A DNA stretch of 64,000 bases, taken from the NCBI GenBank assembly GCA_036399015.1, contig DASWNW010000070.1:44230-108229 (forward strand), given 5' to 3'. The translations under genes were made by a program, and so were the position numbers. This document shows, piece after piece, positions 8,867 to 16,837 of the stretch. How positions within the stretch are numbered: the first letter of the stretch is position 1; each line of letters opens with the position of its first letter. A model generated the notes under the pieces. That model saw only the letters and a list, made by a program, of their open reading frames with translations, was not told where the DNA came from and did no database searches. Origin of the DNA: QHVT01 sp036399015 (GTDB lineage Bacteria; Acidobacteriota; Thermoanaerobaculia; Gp7-AA8).

Positions 8867-9124
8867 ATGAAAACGGCATCGCCGCGCGCGGCCGAATTGA
8901 TCGGAGCGCGTCTACGCGTACTGCGAGAAAAGGGCGGCGTCACGCAGGTCGCTCTCGCCGAACGGTCCGGAGTGCGGCAGAGTCACATCAGCGCAATCGA
9001 GACAGGCGCGATGCTGCCGAGTCTGATCACGATCATGCGTGTCGCGGCTGCGCTCCCGTGCAAGGTGAGCGATCTGACGGCCGCATTGGATAAGGAAGAC
9101 CTCTCCTCCCTCCTCCCCAAGTAG
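8867..9124 (+). CDS. XRE-family helix-turn-helix regulator
   Basis: An 85-residue Cro/CI-type protein: helix LIGARLRVLREK, then the HTH core TQVALAERSGVRQSHISAIE and a third helix region ITIMRVAAAL. Its size fits an antitoxin or operon repressor. It is followed 26 nt later by a PIN-domain toxin gene, and is divergent from the 161-residue DNA-binding protein. It probably represses this module. Confidence 0.8.
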   Translation: MKTASPRAAELIGARLRVLREKGGVTQVALAERSGVRQSHISAIETGAMLPSLITIMRVAAALPCKVSDLTAALDKEDLSSLLPK

Positions 9125-9150
9125 CCGCGAAAGGAGTACGGTGCAGAGCG

Positions 9151-9626
9151 ATGCGCCCGAAGGTTTACGTCGAAACCAGCGTCATCAGCTACCTGGTCGC
9201 GCGCCGGAATCAGCGAGATCTGCTAGTCGCTTCGAATCAGGAGCTTACGCAGGAGTGGTGGGAGAACCGGCGCGGGAGCTTTGAGCTGTGCGTCTCGGCT
9301 GTTGTGCTCGCGGAAGCGAGTCGCGGAGACCAGACGTTTGCGGCGGCTCGCACCGTTGTAGCTAGCGAGCTGACGCTGGTCGAGACGTCGAAAACAGCGA
9401 TGGAACTGGCCAGCGCGCTGATCCAACGTGCCGGTCTGCCTCCGAACGCATATGAAGACGCGCTGCACATCGCCGTGCCGCTACGACAGGCATGGATTAT
9501 CTGCTGACCTGGAACTGTAAGCACATCGCGAACGCGGTGATCATCCCGCGCGTGAACCAGGTGATCAGGAGTTTCGGTTTCGAGCCGCCGCTCATCTACA
9601 CACCGCAGCAACTCATGGAGGAATGA
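9151..9626 (+). pseudogene. PIN-domain toxin (VapC-like) with a frameshift
   Basis: The first frame (118 codons to 9507) has the N-terminal PIN strand VYVETSVISYL, the helix QEWWENRR, AEASRGD and the acidic EDALHIA motif, then goes out of phase. A second frame continues exactly where the family should (MDYLLTWNCKHIAN... PQQLMEE) and stops at 9626. That stop overlaps the ATG at 9623 of the next gene (ATGA), as expected for the intact operon. The break lies in the CCGTGCCGCTACG stretch near 9475-9490. As written, the product lacks the last PIN strand and should be inactive. Confidence 0.75.
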
Positions 9627-9808
9627 CCGTGCACGATGATCCGATCGTCGAGGAAACACGAGCTGCTCGTCGCGAGCTTCATGAAGAGTTTGCGGGTGAC
9701 ACGGCTGCACTGTTCCGCTACCTGAAGCAGATCGAGTCGGAGAACGCGGATCGTCTCGTGAAGCTGGATCCCAAACCTGCCATTCAGACCAGCCGGAAGA
9801 TTTCGTAG
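9623..9808 (+). CDS. Small antitoxin-like partner of the PIN toxin
   Basis: A 61-residue acidic/charged protein beginning near HDDPIVEETRAAR, a pattern typical of the small proteins encoded beside this PIN subgroup. It has two amphipathic helices and no DNA-binding motif that I can name. Its ATG overlaps the full-length PIN stop by 4 nt, which indicates translational coupling. Its frame is intact although the toxin frame is not. Confidence 0.6.
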   Translation: MTVHDDPIVEETRAARRELHEEFAGDTAALFRYLKQIESENADRLVKLDPKPAIQTSRKIS

Positions 9809-9875
9809 CCGGCCTTCGCCGCGCGGCAGCAGACCGACCAGAAGGCCTCCGGACGTCTGAGCCGTTCCTGTCAAG

Positions 9876-11120
9876 TCAAGCGGCAGCGTTGGCGAGACCG
9901 GAGCCTCGCTTGGCGAGCTGCTGCAGGTAGCGAGTTTCGTCATAGGCGGTGCGGTTCTTCCAGCAGGCGTAGAGGATGCGGATCCAACGGTAGGCAAGCG
10001 TGCGGATGGCTTCGTGCTGGCCATGTCCGCGCGCACGTTGTTGTTTGTAGAACGCGCGGGCCCAGACCGAGTAACCGATCGAGACTCTGGCGTACTCGTG
10101 AAAGGTCTGACGCAGGAACTTCGGACATGCCCATCGCATGTGCACGGTGGCAGTTTTGCCGCTGCGCCGGAGCACCGGGGCAATGCCGCTGCGTGTGGCG
10201 ATGCTGGCGGCACTGTCGACACGCTGCCGATCGGTTCCGAAGGCGGCGGCGAGCCGCGGAGCGAGCTGTGCGCCGGCGCCAGGGAAGCTCTCGAAGATGG
10301 ACGCGTCCTGGTGAGCGGCGAACACCGCCGCGATCCTGTCGTCGTACGAAGCGATGCTGGCACTGAGTGCGCGGATCTGCGCCAGCTCGCTTTGGATGAG
10401 CAATACGGCGGTCTCCGTGATGACCGGATCGTCGTGGAACGCGACCGCTGCACGGATCTCGGCGAGCCGCTGATCGATCCACGCGGCCGCGTGATGACGA
10501 CGCTCATAGAACGCCCGGATCGCCGAAGGCCGCGCCTTCTGAATGGCCTCGAGCGTTGGCCAGCGTTCGAGGAAGTCACACGCCTGGGCCGTCGTCAACG
10601 CGCCGGCCCACCGGAGCGCCTGCGGGTAGTACGTCTTGAGGCGATCGGTCACGCGTTGCACGTGTTGCGTCCTCTGGTCGACGAACTCGCGCCGATCTTC
10701 GATCAGAAGCCGCAGCAGGCGCGTGGAGGCGTCGTCGGGGACGAACGGGCGCAGCTCGTTGCGGTGCTTGCGCAGCAGGTCGAGCAAAGAGGCGGCGTCG
10801 GTCGGATCGTCTTTGGACAAGCTCGGATGAAAGGCCTCCCGATACCGCGCTGCACTGCGCGGATTGATCGGATACAGCGTTACCAACGGATCGCCGCTGA
10901 GCGCGTCGAACACAGCGCCGCGCGACTGCTCGATGGCCACGGCGATCCGCGCGCTGCCGACCTGCGCATGCAGGCCTTCGATCCATGCACGCAGAGCCGC
11001 CGGCGTGTGCTCGATGCGCTCGCTCGTGCACGTCTGCCGCTGCTCATCCCATACGGCCACCTCATGCGAGGTATCGCCCCAATCCAGCCCCACCAACGCC
11101 CCGAACTCGAACTCGCTCAT
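9876..11120 (-). mobile_element. IS110-family transposase gene (DEDD-type), intact
   Basis: A 414-residue transposase. The ATG at 11120 has GGGAGGG 5 nt upstream; a longer frame to 11333 has no support. The N-terminal RuvC-like domain starts GLDWGDTSHEVAVWD and contains the KDDPTDAASL motif typical of DEDD transposases. The C-terminal Tnp domain shows FPGAGAQLAPRLAAAFG and the SGIAPVLRRSGK motif that holds the predicted catalytic serine. IS110 elements have no long terminal repeats and recombine under a bridge RNA made from the flanking non-coding segment. The ends cannot be drawn from this sequence alone. Confidence 0.9.
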
Positions 11121-11330
11121 CACACCCTCCCTTCGGGATGGCTCTGACCGCGCGCAAGGCCTATAGTCGAGTCGTGCTCCGACTGCATCTGAGAATGCGT
11201 TTCGGGCCAAAGCACTTCGTCCCGCTCGAACGTCCGGAGGTATTCGTTGTACCGAAGGCGGGCCAAATTCGTAGCGGGACGAACCCTTCTTCTTAGTATC
11301 GCGCCGCCTGAACCCCTTTCTCCTGTTCGG
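11121..11330 (-). ncRNA. Possible IS110 bridge-RNA region
   Basis: In the IS110 group the bridge RNA is encoded upstream of the transposase start. This ~200-nt gene-free stretch directly 5' of the transposase is where it would lie. I see no decisive covariation or target match, so this is a placement from family knowledge. Confidence 0.25.
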
Positions 11331-11392
11331 CACCCAACCGGTACTTCTCTGAGGGCTGACGGAGAAGCGGAGAAACGGCAGGAGTAGCTATA

Positions 11393-11516
11393 GGCGGGCC
11401 GGTACGACCGGCGGCGCTTGTTGCTGCGCTTGGGAGGCGCTTTGGGCGAAAACGCGTTTGCGCCGAGAACGTGCAGCCAGCGGAGCAACAAGCGCCGCCG
11501 GTCGCACCGGCCCGCC
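11393..11516. repeat. 38-bp inverted repeat with 48-nt loop
   Basis: The arms at 11393-11430 and 11479-11516 match at 36 of 38 positions (left arm begins GGCGGGCCGGTACGACCGGC). They could form a large cruciform or RNA hairpin. The arms are GC-rich and no ORF of interest lies inside. It sits between the IS110 element and the next operon, and may be a REP-type or miniature element. Confidence 0.7.
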
Positions 11517-11640
11517 GGAGGCCCCTCGTCGTCTCTCCGCTAAACCGCCACCCTTCCATATTCCACCAATAGTGTATGCTGAACCTTCCGGCTCGACGTC
11601 CGTAAATACCGGTCGAATAAGTCTTTACAGATCAACGCGG

Positions 11641-11688
11641 GGGACAAATAAATCGTCCTCGTCACAAATCGGTGACGGCAATTGTCCC
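11641..11688 (+). other. Nested hairpin in the leader of the protease operon
   Basis: GGGACAA (11641-11647) pairs with TTGTCCC (11682-11688) around an inner GTCAC/GTGAC hairpin (11661-11676). The region 11560-11720 is AT-richer than its neighbours and probably carries the promoter and leader of the 11848 operon. Confidence 0.3.
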
Positions 11689-11847
11689 GTTCGTCACGTA
11701 TCTTCTAGTGCAGGACCGGTCCAGTCCCAAGGCATCTGCAGGTGCCCATTGCCCGTTGCAGTTCGGCCGAACCGTGAACGGGTAACGCACGACGCACGGC
11801 GTCTGTCCGCGAGGAGCGCCTCAGACGCCGCGGAAAGGAGGGCCATC

Positions 11848-12453
11848 ATGGCCACCAAGCCCGGTACCCCCGCCGCCAGCGCTGCCACCCCGCCCGGCGG
11901 CACCACCCCCGAAGTCACCCCCACCCCCACCCCCACACCCACCATCACCTTCTACCAGCAGCTCGCCGACGAGTTCATGAAAGAGCTCGACGACATCGCG
12001 CCGATCATCCCGCAGCTCGAGGCGGCGCACATCTCCACGGCCAACTTCGTCCGCTCGCACCTGAACGTCCCCAACGAGTTCCTCGCCACCGCCCTCGCGG
12101 CCGTCGAGCAGACTCCGGCGCTGCAGGCGGTGAACAAGCTCGACGTCCTCGCCGCGCGCGACACGCTGCAGTTCATCGAGGCGTTCCGGCCGGTGCTCGA
12201 CAAGGTCTCGGCGTTCGCGAATGCGCTCAAGTTCACGATCGCGTCGCGCAAGGCGTCGCTCGCGGCGGATTCGCTGCAGATCTACGACATCGCGAAGGGG
12301 CTGGCCCGCGATCCGGGCAGCGCCGCTCTCGCCTCGGTGGTCGCGAATCTGAAGCGCGATCTCGGCCGCCGCGGACGTCCGAAGACGGCGGCGGCGCTGC
12401 GCAAGGCGGCATCGGCTGTCACGACCGCTCCGCCGGCGGGGACGGTCTCGTGA
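11848..12453 (+). CDS. Alpha-helical protein with Pro/Thr-rich N-terminus, unknown
   Basis: A 201-residue protein. The ATG at 11848 has AAAGGAGGG upstream. Residues 1-33 are a low-complexity Ala/Thr/Pro linker ending in a TPTPTPT run; the remainder is all-helical with Ala-rich amphipathic helices, and the C-terminus is basic then Ala/Pro-rich. No signal peptide. It is the first gene of a same-strand set with an M4 protease and an amidase that use similar AAAGGAG ribosome sites. No family recognised. Confidence 0.6.
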   Translation: MATKPGTPAASAATPPGGTTPEVTPTPTPTPTITFYQQLADEFMKELDDIAPIIPQLEAAHISTANFVRSHLNVPNEFLATALAAVEQTPALQAVNKLDVLAARDTLQFIEAFRPVLDKVSAFANALKFTIASRKASLAADSLQIYDIAKGLARDPGSAALASVVANLKRDLGRRGRPKTAAALRKAASAVTTAPPAGTVS

Positions 12454-12533
12454 GGTTGCCGAGCCGCGCGGTCACGCGGCTCGGGCCTGACACGACCCCC
12501 CCTCAGTCGGCTGACGAAAGGAGCAACAGTGCC

Positions 12534-13706
12534 ATGCGAAACATACCGCAGTATGTCTGTGGCGTCATCCCGCCGCACATCCTGACGCGGGTGGCCGAAC
12601 GGACCGACGATGCAGCGCAGGACGATGCCCGCGCCACGCTCGAGCAGATGCGCGAGCTGGCCACCGGCCGCGCCCGGACGCTCATCGAAGGCTCCCCCGC
12701 CGCCGCCGCGTCGGACGTCACGCGCAAGCGCCGCAACGTTTACGACGCCCGTCATCAGCATCGCCTGCCGGGCAAGCTGGCCATGAGCGAGCACAAGCCG
12801 CGCAGCGAGGACATCGAGGTCAATGAGGCCTACGACGGCAGCGGCGCGACGTACGATTTCTACGCGCAGCTTTTCGGCCGCAGGTCGATCGACGGCAAGG
12901 GCATGCGTCTCGATTCGACGGTGCATTACGGCACGCGCTTCGAGAACGCGATGTGGAACGGCCGCCAGATGGTCTACGGCGACGGCGACGGGCGCATCTT
13001 CAATCGCTTCACGGCATCGCTCGACGTGATCGGGCACGAGCTGACGCACGGTGTGACGCAGTTCTCCACCGCCCTCGGCTACTCGGGTCAGACGGGTGCG
13101 CTGAACGAGCATCTCTCCGACGCGTCCGGGATCATGGTCAAGCAGTACAAGCTGGGCCAGTCCGCGAGCGAGTCGGACTGGATCATCGGCGCGGAGCTGT
13201 TCGGTCCCGCGGTGAACGGCAAGGGCGTGCGCTCGATGGCCGCTCCGGGTACGGCGTACGACGATCCGATTCTGGGACGCGACCCGCAGCCGTCGCACAT
13301 GCGCGACTACGTCCATACCGTCGAGGACAACGGCGGCGTGCACATCAACTCGGGCATCCTAAACCACGCCTTCTATCGCGCGGCGATGGCCATCGGCGGG
13401 AAGACGTGGCATGTGCTGGGGAAGATCTGGTACGTCGCGCTGACGGAGCGGCTGACGCCGGAGGCGGACTTTGCCGACTTTGCGCGGGCCACGACCGACA
13501 TCGCCGGTGAGCTGTACGGCAATGGCGGCGAGGTGCAGCGGATCGTCGCCGGCGCCTGGTCGGACGTGGGGCTGAAGGTGCCGCTCTTCGGGTGTGGCTC
13601 CGCTTCGCACAGCGCGTCGGTCAGACGACGCGCGCGCCCGAGGGTGGGGCAACCCAATGCTGCCGGCCGTCCCGGCTCGAAGTGGCGTCAGCGTCCCGCA
13701 CGCTGA
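12534..13706 (+). CDS. Protealysin-like M4 metalloprotease
   Basis: A 390-residue zinc protease. The N-terminus (CGVIPPHILTRVAERT) matches the short propeptide of protealysin-type M4 enzymes rather than the long thermolysin propeptide. HELTH gives two zinc ligands and the catalytic Glu. NEHLSDASG supplies the third ligand Glu, and DNGGVHINSGILN is the conserved substrate/His region. There is no signal peptide, as in protealysins, which leave the cell by other routes. ATG at 12534 with GAAAGGAGC. The last ~45 residues are Arg-rich and unlike the family, perhaps run-on sequence. Confidence 0.9.
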   Translation: MRNIPQYVCGVIPPHILTRVAERTDDAAQDDARATLEQMRELATGRARTLIEGSPAAAASDVTRKRRNVYDARHQHRLPGKLAMSEHKPRSEDIEVNEAYDGSGATYDFYAQLFGRRSIDGKGMRLDSTVHYGTRFENAMWNGRQMVYGDGDGRIFNRFTASLDVIGHELTHGVTQFSTALGYSGQTGALNEHLSDASGIMVKQYKLGQSASESDWIIGAELFGPAVNGKGVRSMAAPGTAYDDPILGRDPQPSHMRDYVHTVEDNGGVHINSGILNHAFYRAAMAIGGKTWHVLGKIWYVALTERLTPEADFADFARATTDIAGELYGNGGEVQRIVAGAWSDVGLKVPLFGCGSASHSASVRRRARPRVGQPNAAGRPGSKWRQRPAR

Positions 13707-13802
13707 GCCTGCACGAGAAACCTGCCGCAGATGCGCTCGGGCGCCTCGCGCGCCCGAGGCTCTGCCAACCGGCGGCCGTCCTGGCCGCAGGGAGAAAACA
13801 CC

Positions 13803-14120
13803 ATGAGCACCAATCCGAAACACGTCGAACAGATGTCCGCGAAGACGCCGTCGTTCAAGACCATCGACCGCGAAATCAAGACGCTCACGGCGCAGATGGA
13901 ACAGGAGCAGACGCTGATGCCGGAGACGCAGAGCGGGCGCATCGCGCGGCTGCTGAAGATCTACAACGGCATCAAGCCGCTGCTGACGGTGATCAGCGCG
14001 CTGCCGTTGATCCCGAGCGGCTGGCGCGCGGCGCTGGTGCTGTTCAACAACGCGCTCGCGGCGGTGGCGGCCGGCGCGGACGAGGTGACCGCCGAGTTCA
14101 AGGCGGGGAAGGATCTGTGA
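13803..14120 (+). CDS. Small helical protein with a hydrophobic helix, unknown
   Basis: A 105-residue protein. The ATG at 13803 has a GGGAGA site. The N-terminal half is a charged amphipathic helix, the centre a hydrophobic segment (IKPLLTVISALPLIPSGW), and it ends in FKAGKDL. The neighbouring 63-residue protein ends in the similar FKAGRDL, so the two tails may be a shared recognition tag. Unknown function; the context of protease plus amidase suggests a cell-wall or lysis-related set. Confidence 0.5.
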   Translation: MSTNPKHVEQMSAKTPSFKTIDREIKTLTAQMEQEQTLMPETQSGRIARLLKIYNGIKPLLTVISALPLIPSGWRAALVLFNNALAAVAAGADEVTAEFKAGKDL

Positions 14121-14128
14121 GGCGCGCC

Positions 14129-14320
14129 ATGCCGACCCGCAAGATCGGCCGCGACGCGACGTCGGGCAGGTTCATCTCGGTCACCGAGGCGCGGGAGCGT
14201 CCGGCGACGTCCATCGTCGACACGATTCACGTCTCACGCAATGGCGTGCGCCGTCTGAAGCGTCGCCGTGCGGTTCGTTCGCGGAGCCGGGCCGGGTTCA
14301 AGGCCGGCCGCGATCTCTGA
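14129..14320 (+). CDS. Small basic protein, unknown
   Basis: A 63-residue protein starting 8 nt after the preceding stop. The N-terminal motif GRDATSGRFISVTEA recurs in many small uncharacterised bacterial proteins. The middle is Arg/Lys-rich and the C-terminus ends FKAGRDL, like the neighbour's FKAGKDL. Nucleic-acid binding is possible from charge only. Confidence 0.5.
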   Translation: MPTRKIGRDATSGRFISVTEARERPATSIVDTIHVSRNGVRRLKRRRAVRSRSRAGFKAGRDL

Positions 14321-14384
14321 TCCATATGACGTAGTTGATCCGGTGGGGCGTGCCCGGGCGCGCTCCACCGTTTGGGAGGCGATC

Positions 14385-15043
14385 ATGAACATGAAGTCGT
14401 ATCCGCTGAAGCGCGGACAGTGGTTCGAGGAAGTGACGGAGAAAAAATATGTGGTGTGGCACGGGACGGCCGGCCGCACGATGCACACTCCGGCGTCGGG
14501 ACGCCCCGGGAGGGCGACGACGTCGATCGACGGCTGGAATCTCGACGCGCTGCGCGTGGGCGCGCCGTATCTGGTGGACCGTGACGGGACGGTTTACAAG
14601 ACGTTCGACGATACGGGCTGGATCTATCACCTCGGGATCAAGGGGACGAACGGGCGCTATGACAAGGCGTCGGTGGCGATCGAGTTTGCGAATGAGCTGG
14701 GGCTCGCGCTGGACGGGGACCGGTTGTATGCGTTCGGTATGAATACGCCGAATACGGTCTATACGGGGCCGTTCTTCGCCTACGACTGGCGGGACTATCA
14801 CTTTTCGCGCAATTGGACGAGGCGCAGGTGGATGCGGGGATCGAGCTGACCCTCGATATCTGCCGCCGCTACGACATCGAGCCGTCGTTTTATTACCCGT
14901 CGACCACCTTTGATTTTCCGCGGTGTTTTGAGGTGCCGACGATTGTGTGCCACTCGAATTGCCGGCGGGATAAGACGGATCTGGCGCTGCCGGAGTGGGT
15001 GTATGAGCGGGTGGAGGGGGCGGGGATGCGGGTGGTTTCGTGA
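14385..15043 (+). pseudogene. N-acetylmuramoyl-L-alanine amidase with a frameshift
   Basis: The frame from ATG 14385 (GGGAGGCG upstream) encodes an Amidase_2/PGRP-type domain: VVWHGTAG holds the first zinc ligand, YHLGIKG and SVAIEFANE follow. After DYHF the frame ends at 14849, but the adjoining frame continues the domain (FAQLDEAQVDAGIELTLDIC... IVCHSNCRRDKTD) to 15043, including the last zinc ligand region. The break is at the TTTT run near 14800. Either the enzyme is inactivated or a base is miscalled. It would cleave the stem peptide from peptidoglycan. Confidence 0.75.
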
Positions 15044-15101
15044 GGGAAACGCGGCCGCGGCGCGCCGCGGCCGCACGGATGTCCGGCGGTGGTACGTCGT
15101 G

Positions 15102-15595
15102 CTACTTGCTGTAAACGAATGTTGCTCCGAGATCGCGGAGCATCGTGAACGTCCGGACGCACGGCACGCCGAGAGCCGCGCAGACCGTCGGGATCTTCAC
15201 CTTGTTCTTCTGCCCCTCGACGTGCACCTCATGCGATGCCACGGTAAGACCATGCGCCTTCGCGAACGCGATGAGGAACGGATCGGCTCCGGAGAAGAAG
15301 ACGCGCTTCGCATCGTCGCGGAAGTCCTGTTGCTGAACCCAGGCGGCGATGGTCGTCATCTCCGCGTGCGCGGCGGCGTCGAGGGGCTGGAAGAAGGTTC
15401 CGCGCCGATCGGTGGCCCATGTCTTGTCGAGCCAGTCCCAGAAGCCGGGGCAGATGTCGAACGCGTTTACTCGTTCTTCGCCTGGATCAGCGTGTTGGCC
15501 GCGAGGTCGTCCTTCCCTTTCCGCAACTCGTCGGCGATCGGCTCGATACTCGAGACGTCGCCGGCGGCGTGGGCCGCGTCGAGGACGTACGGCAT
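15102..15595 (-). pseudogene. DUF4411 (PIN-like) toxin gene, rearranged and frameshifted
   Basis: The start (ATG at 15595) overlaps the stop of the ImmA/IrrE gene. The first frame encodes MPYVLDA, then a block normally found later in the family (AHAAGDVSSIEPIADELRKG), then the block that should come first (NTLIQAKNE), and stops at 15469. The next frame carries FDICPGFWDWLD and the rest of the domain (ADPFLIAFAKAHGLTVASHE, VKIPTVCAALGVP) to 15102. So two internal blocks are swapped, and a base is missing where GAGTA-AACGCG should encode Glu-Tyr-Asn-Ala. The product cannot be functional. Confidence 0.7.
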
Positions 15596-16752
15596 CAGAC
15601 CGTGAACCTCAGCTCGCGCGCGAAACGATGGAACGTTTCGACGTTCGACATGCCGAGGAGCCGCAGCGCGTCGCGATAGGGCGTGCGACCCTCCAGCGCG
15701 CTCTCGACCAGCGCACGCGCGAAGCGGTTGCCGGTCCGGCTTCGTTGCGTGTTGTAGAAATCGCCGCCGGGCGCACGCTCTTCCTGCTGCTGACGGAAGA
15801 ACTCCTGCTGCTCCCTATACTGCCGCAGGAATGTATCGAAGCTGATGATGTCGAGATCCCGCAGCCGTCGGAGGATCACGATCTTGCTGACCTTGAAACG
15901 ACGCGTCAGAGCCGCCGCCGGATCATCCTTCGTCCGAACCTCGCGCCACATCGAGCGCAGTTCGTCGGTCGGCACAAGCAACTCGGCGGCGACCTCATTG
16001 CAGAACCGTTCGATCGCGCCGTCCGGCGGATAAGTCTTGTCGAGGTTGGAGACCCCGGAAGCGCCGACCCAGATGTGCATCAGCTCATGCGCGAGCGTGA
16101 ACATCTGCGCGCCTTTGGTGTCGGTGGCATTGACGAAGATGAGCGGCGCGTACGAATCGGCCAGCGCGAAGCCGCGGAACTCGTCGACCGACAGCACCCG
16201 ATGCGTGTCGTTCCCCACGATCCCGCTGCGCATCACCATGGCGCCGTGCTCCTCGATCAGCGCGATCTGCAGCCGGAGCGCCTCTTCCCAGGTCGACGCC
16301 GAGCGGCGGAGCTCCGTGTCGAGCCCCATCGCGCGGCGCACGTGCTCGGCCGCGGCGAGCACCGGCATGTCCGTGCGGAGCGAGCCGACCCAGTCGACCG
16401 GATCCTCGCCCGTGCTGACGAGGTAATCGCGGAACCAATCCTGCCGCTGCCGCGCCTGATCGATGACGTCGAGGAGGTCGGGACTCGGAGTGCGCATTTC
16501 TTCGTCCCGTAGAGTGCGGAAGTCGGGTACGGGAAGGGTCTCGACGGGTGGCTCCGGCAGATAGAGCAGGCCGACCGCGGTGTGGGTGGCGCGGGCAAGC
16601 TTCTCGACTTGCTTCGGCCGGATGCGGCCGTCACTCTCCCAGCCCAGGACGCGCGCCGGCGAGGTGCCGATGCGCTTCGCGAGGGTCTCCACATCGAGCC
16701 GCGCTCGCTCGCGCGCCCAGCGGAGCACCTCCGGCCGAAGGGGGATGTCCAT
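15595..16752 (-). CDS. XRE-ImmA/IrrE (M78) metalloprotease-regulator
   Basis: A 385-residue protein. The N-terminal HTH (ETLAKRIGTSPARVLGWESD) is followed by a linker and an M78 peptidase domain with HELMH as zinc site and a downstream Glu (ERFCNEVAAELLVP). The C-terminus is helical. In many genomes this architecture is paired with a downstream DUF4411 toxin, as here, and acts as the antitoxin/regulator. ATG at 16752; a TTG two codons earlier is also possible. The frame is intact although the partner is broken. Confidence 0.85.
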   Translation of the reverse strand: MDIPLRPEVLRWARERARLDVETLAKRIGTSPARVLGWESDGRIRPKQVEKLARATHTAVGLLYLPEPPVETLPVPDFRTLRDEEMRTPSPDLLDVIDQARQRQDWFRDYLVSTGEDPVDWVGSLRTDMPVLAAAEHVRRAMGLDTELRRSASTWEEALRLQIALIEEHGAMVMRSGIVGNDTHRVLSVDEFRGFALADSYAPLIFVNATDTKGAQMFTLAHELMHIWVGASGVSNLDKTYPPDGAIERFCNEVAAELLVPTDELRSMWREVRTKDDPAAALTRRFKVSKIVILRRLRDLDIISFDTFLRQYREQQEFFRQQQEERAPGGDFYNTQRSRTGNRFARALVESALEGRTPYRDALRLLGMSNVETFHRFARELRFTV

Positions 16753-16837
16753 GTGCAATTACGATACAGGGCGGCGGCGCCGGGCGCCAGCGCGGCAGCC
16801 ATCCTCGTCCGTTCGCGAGCTGCCGTGCCGGAGTGAC

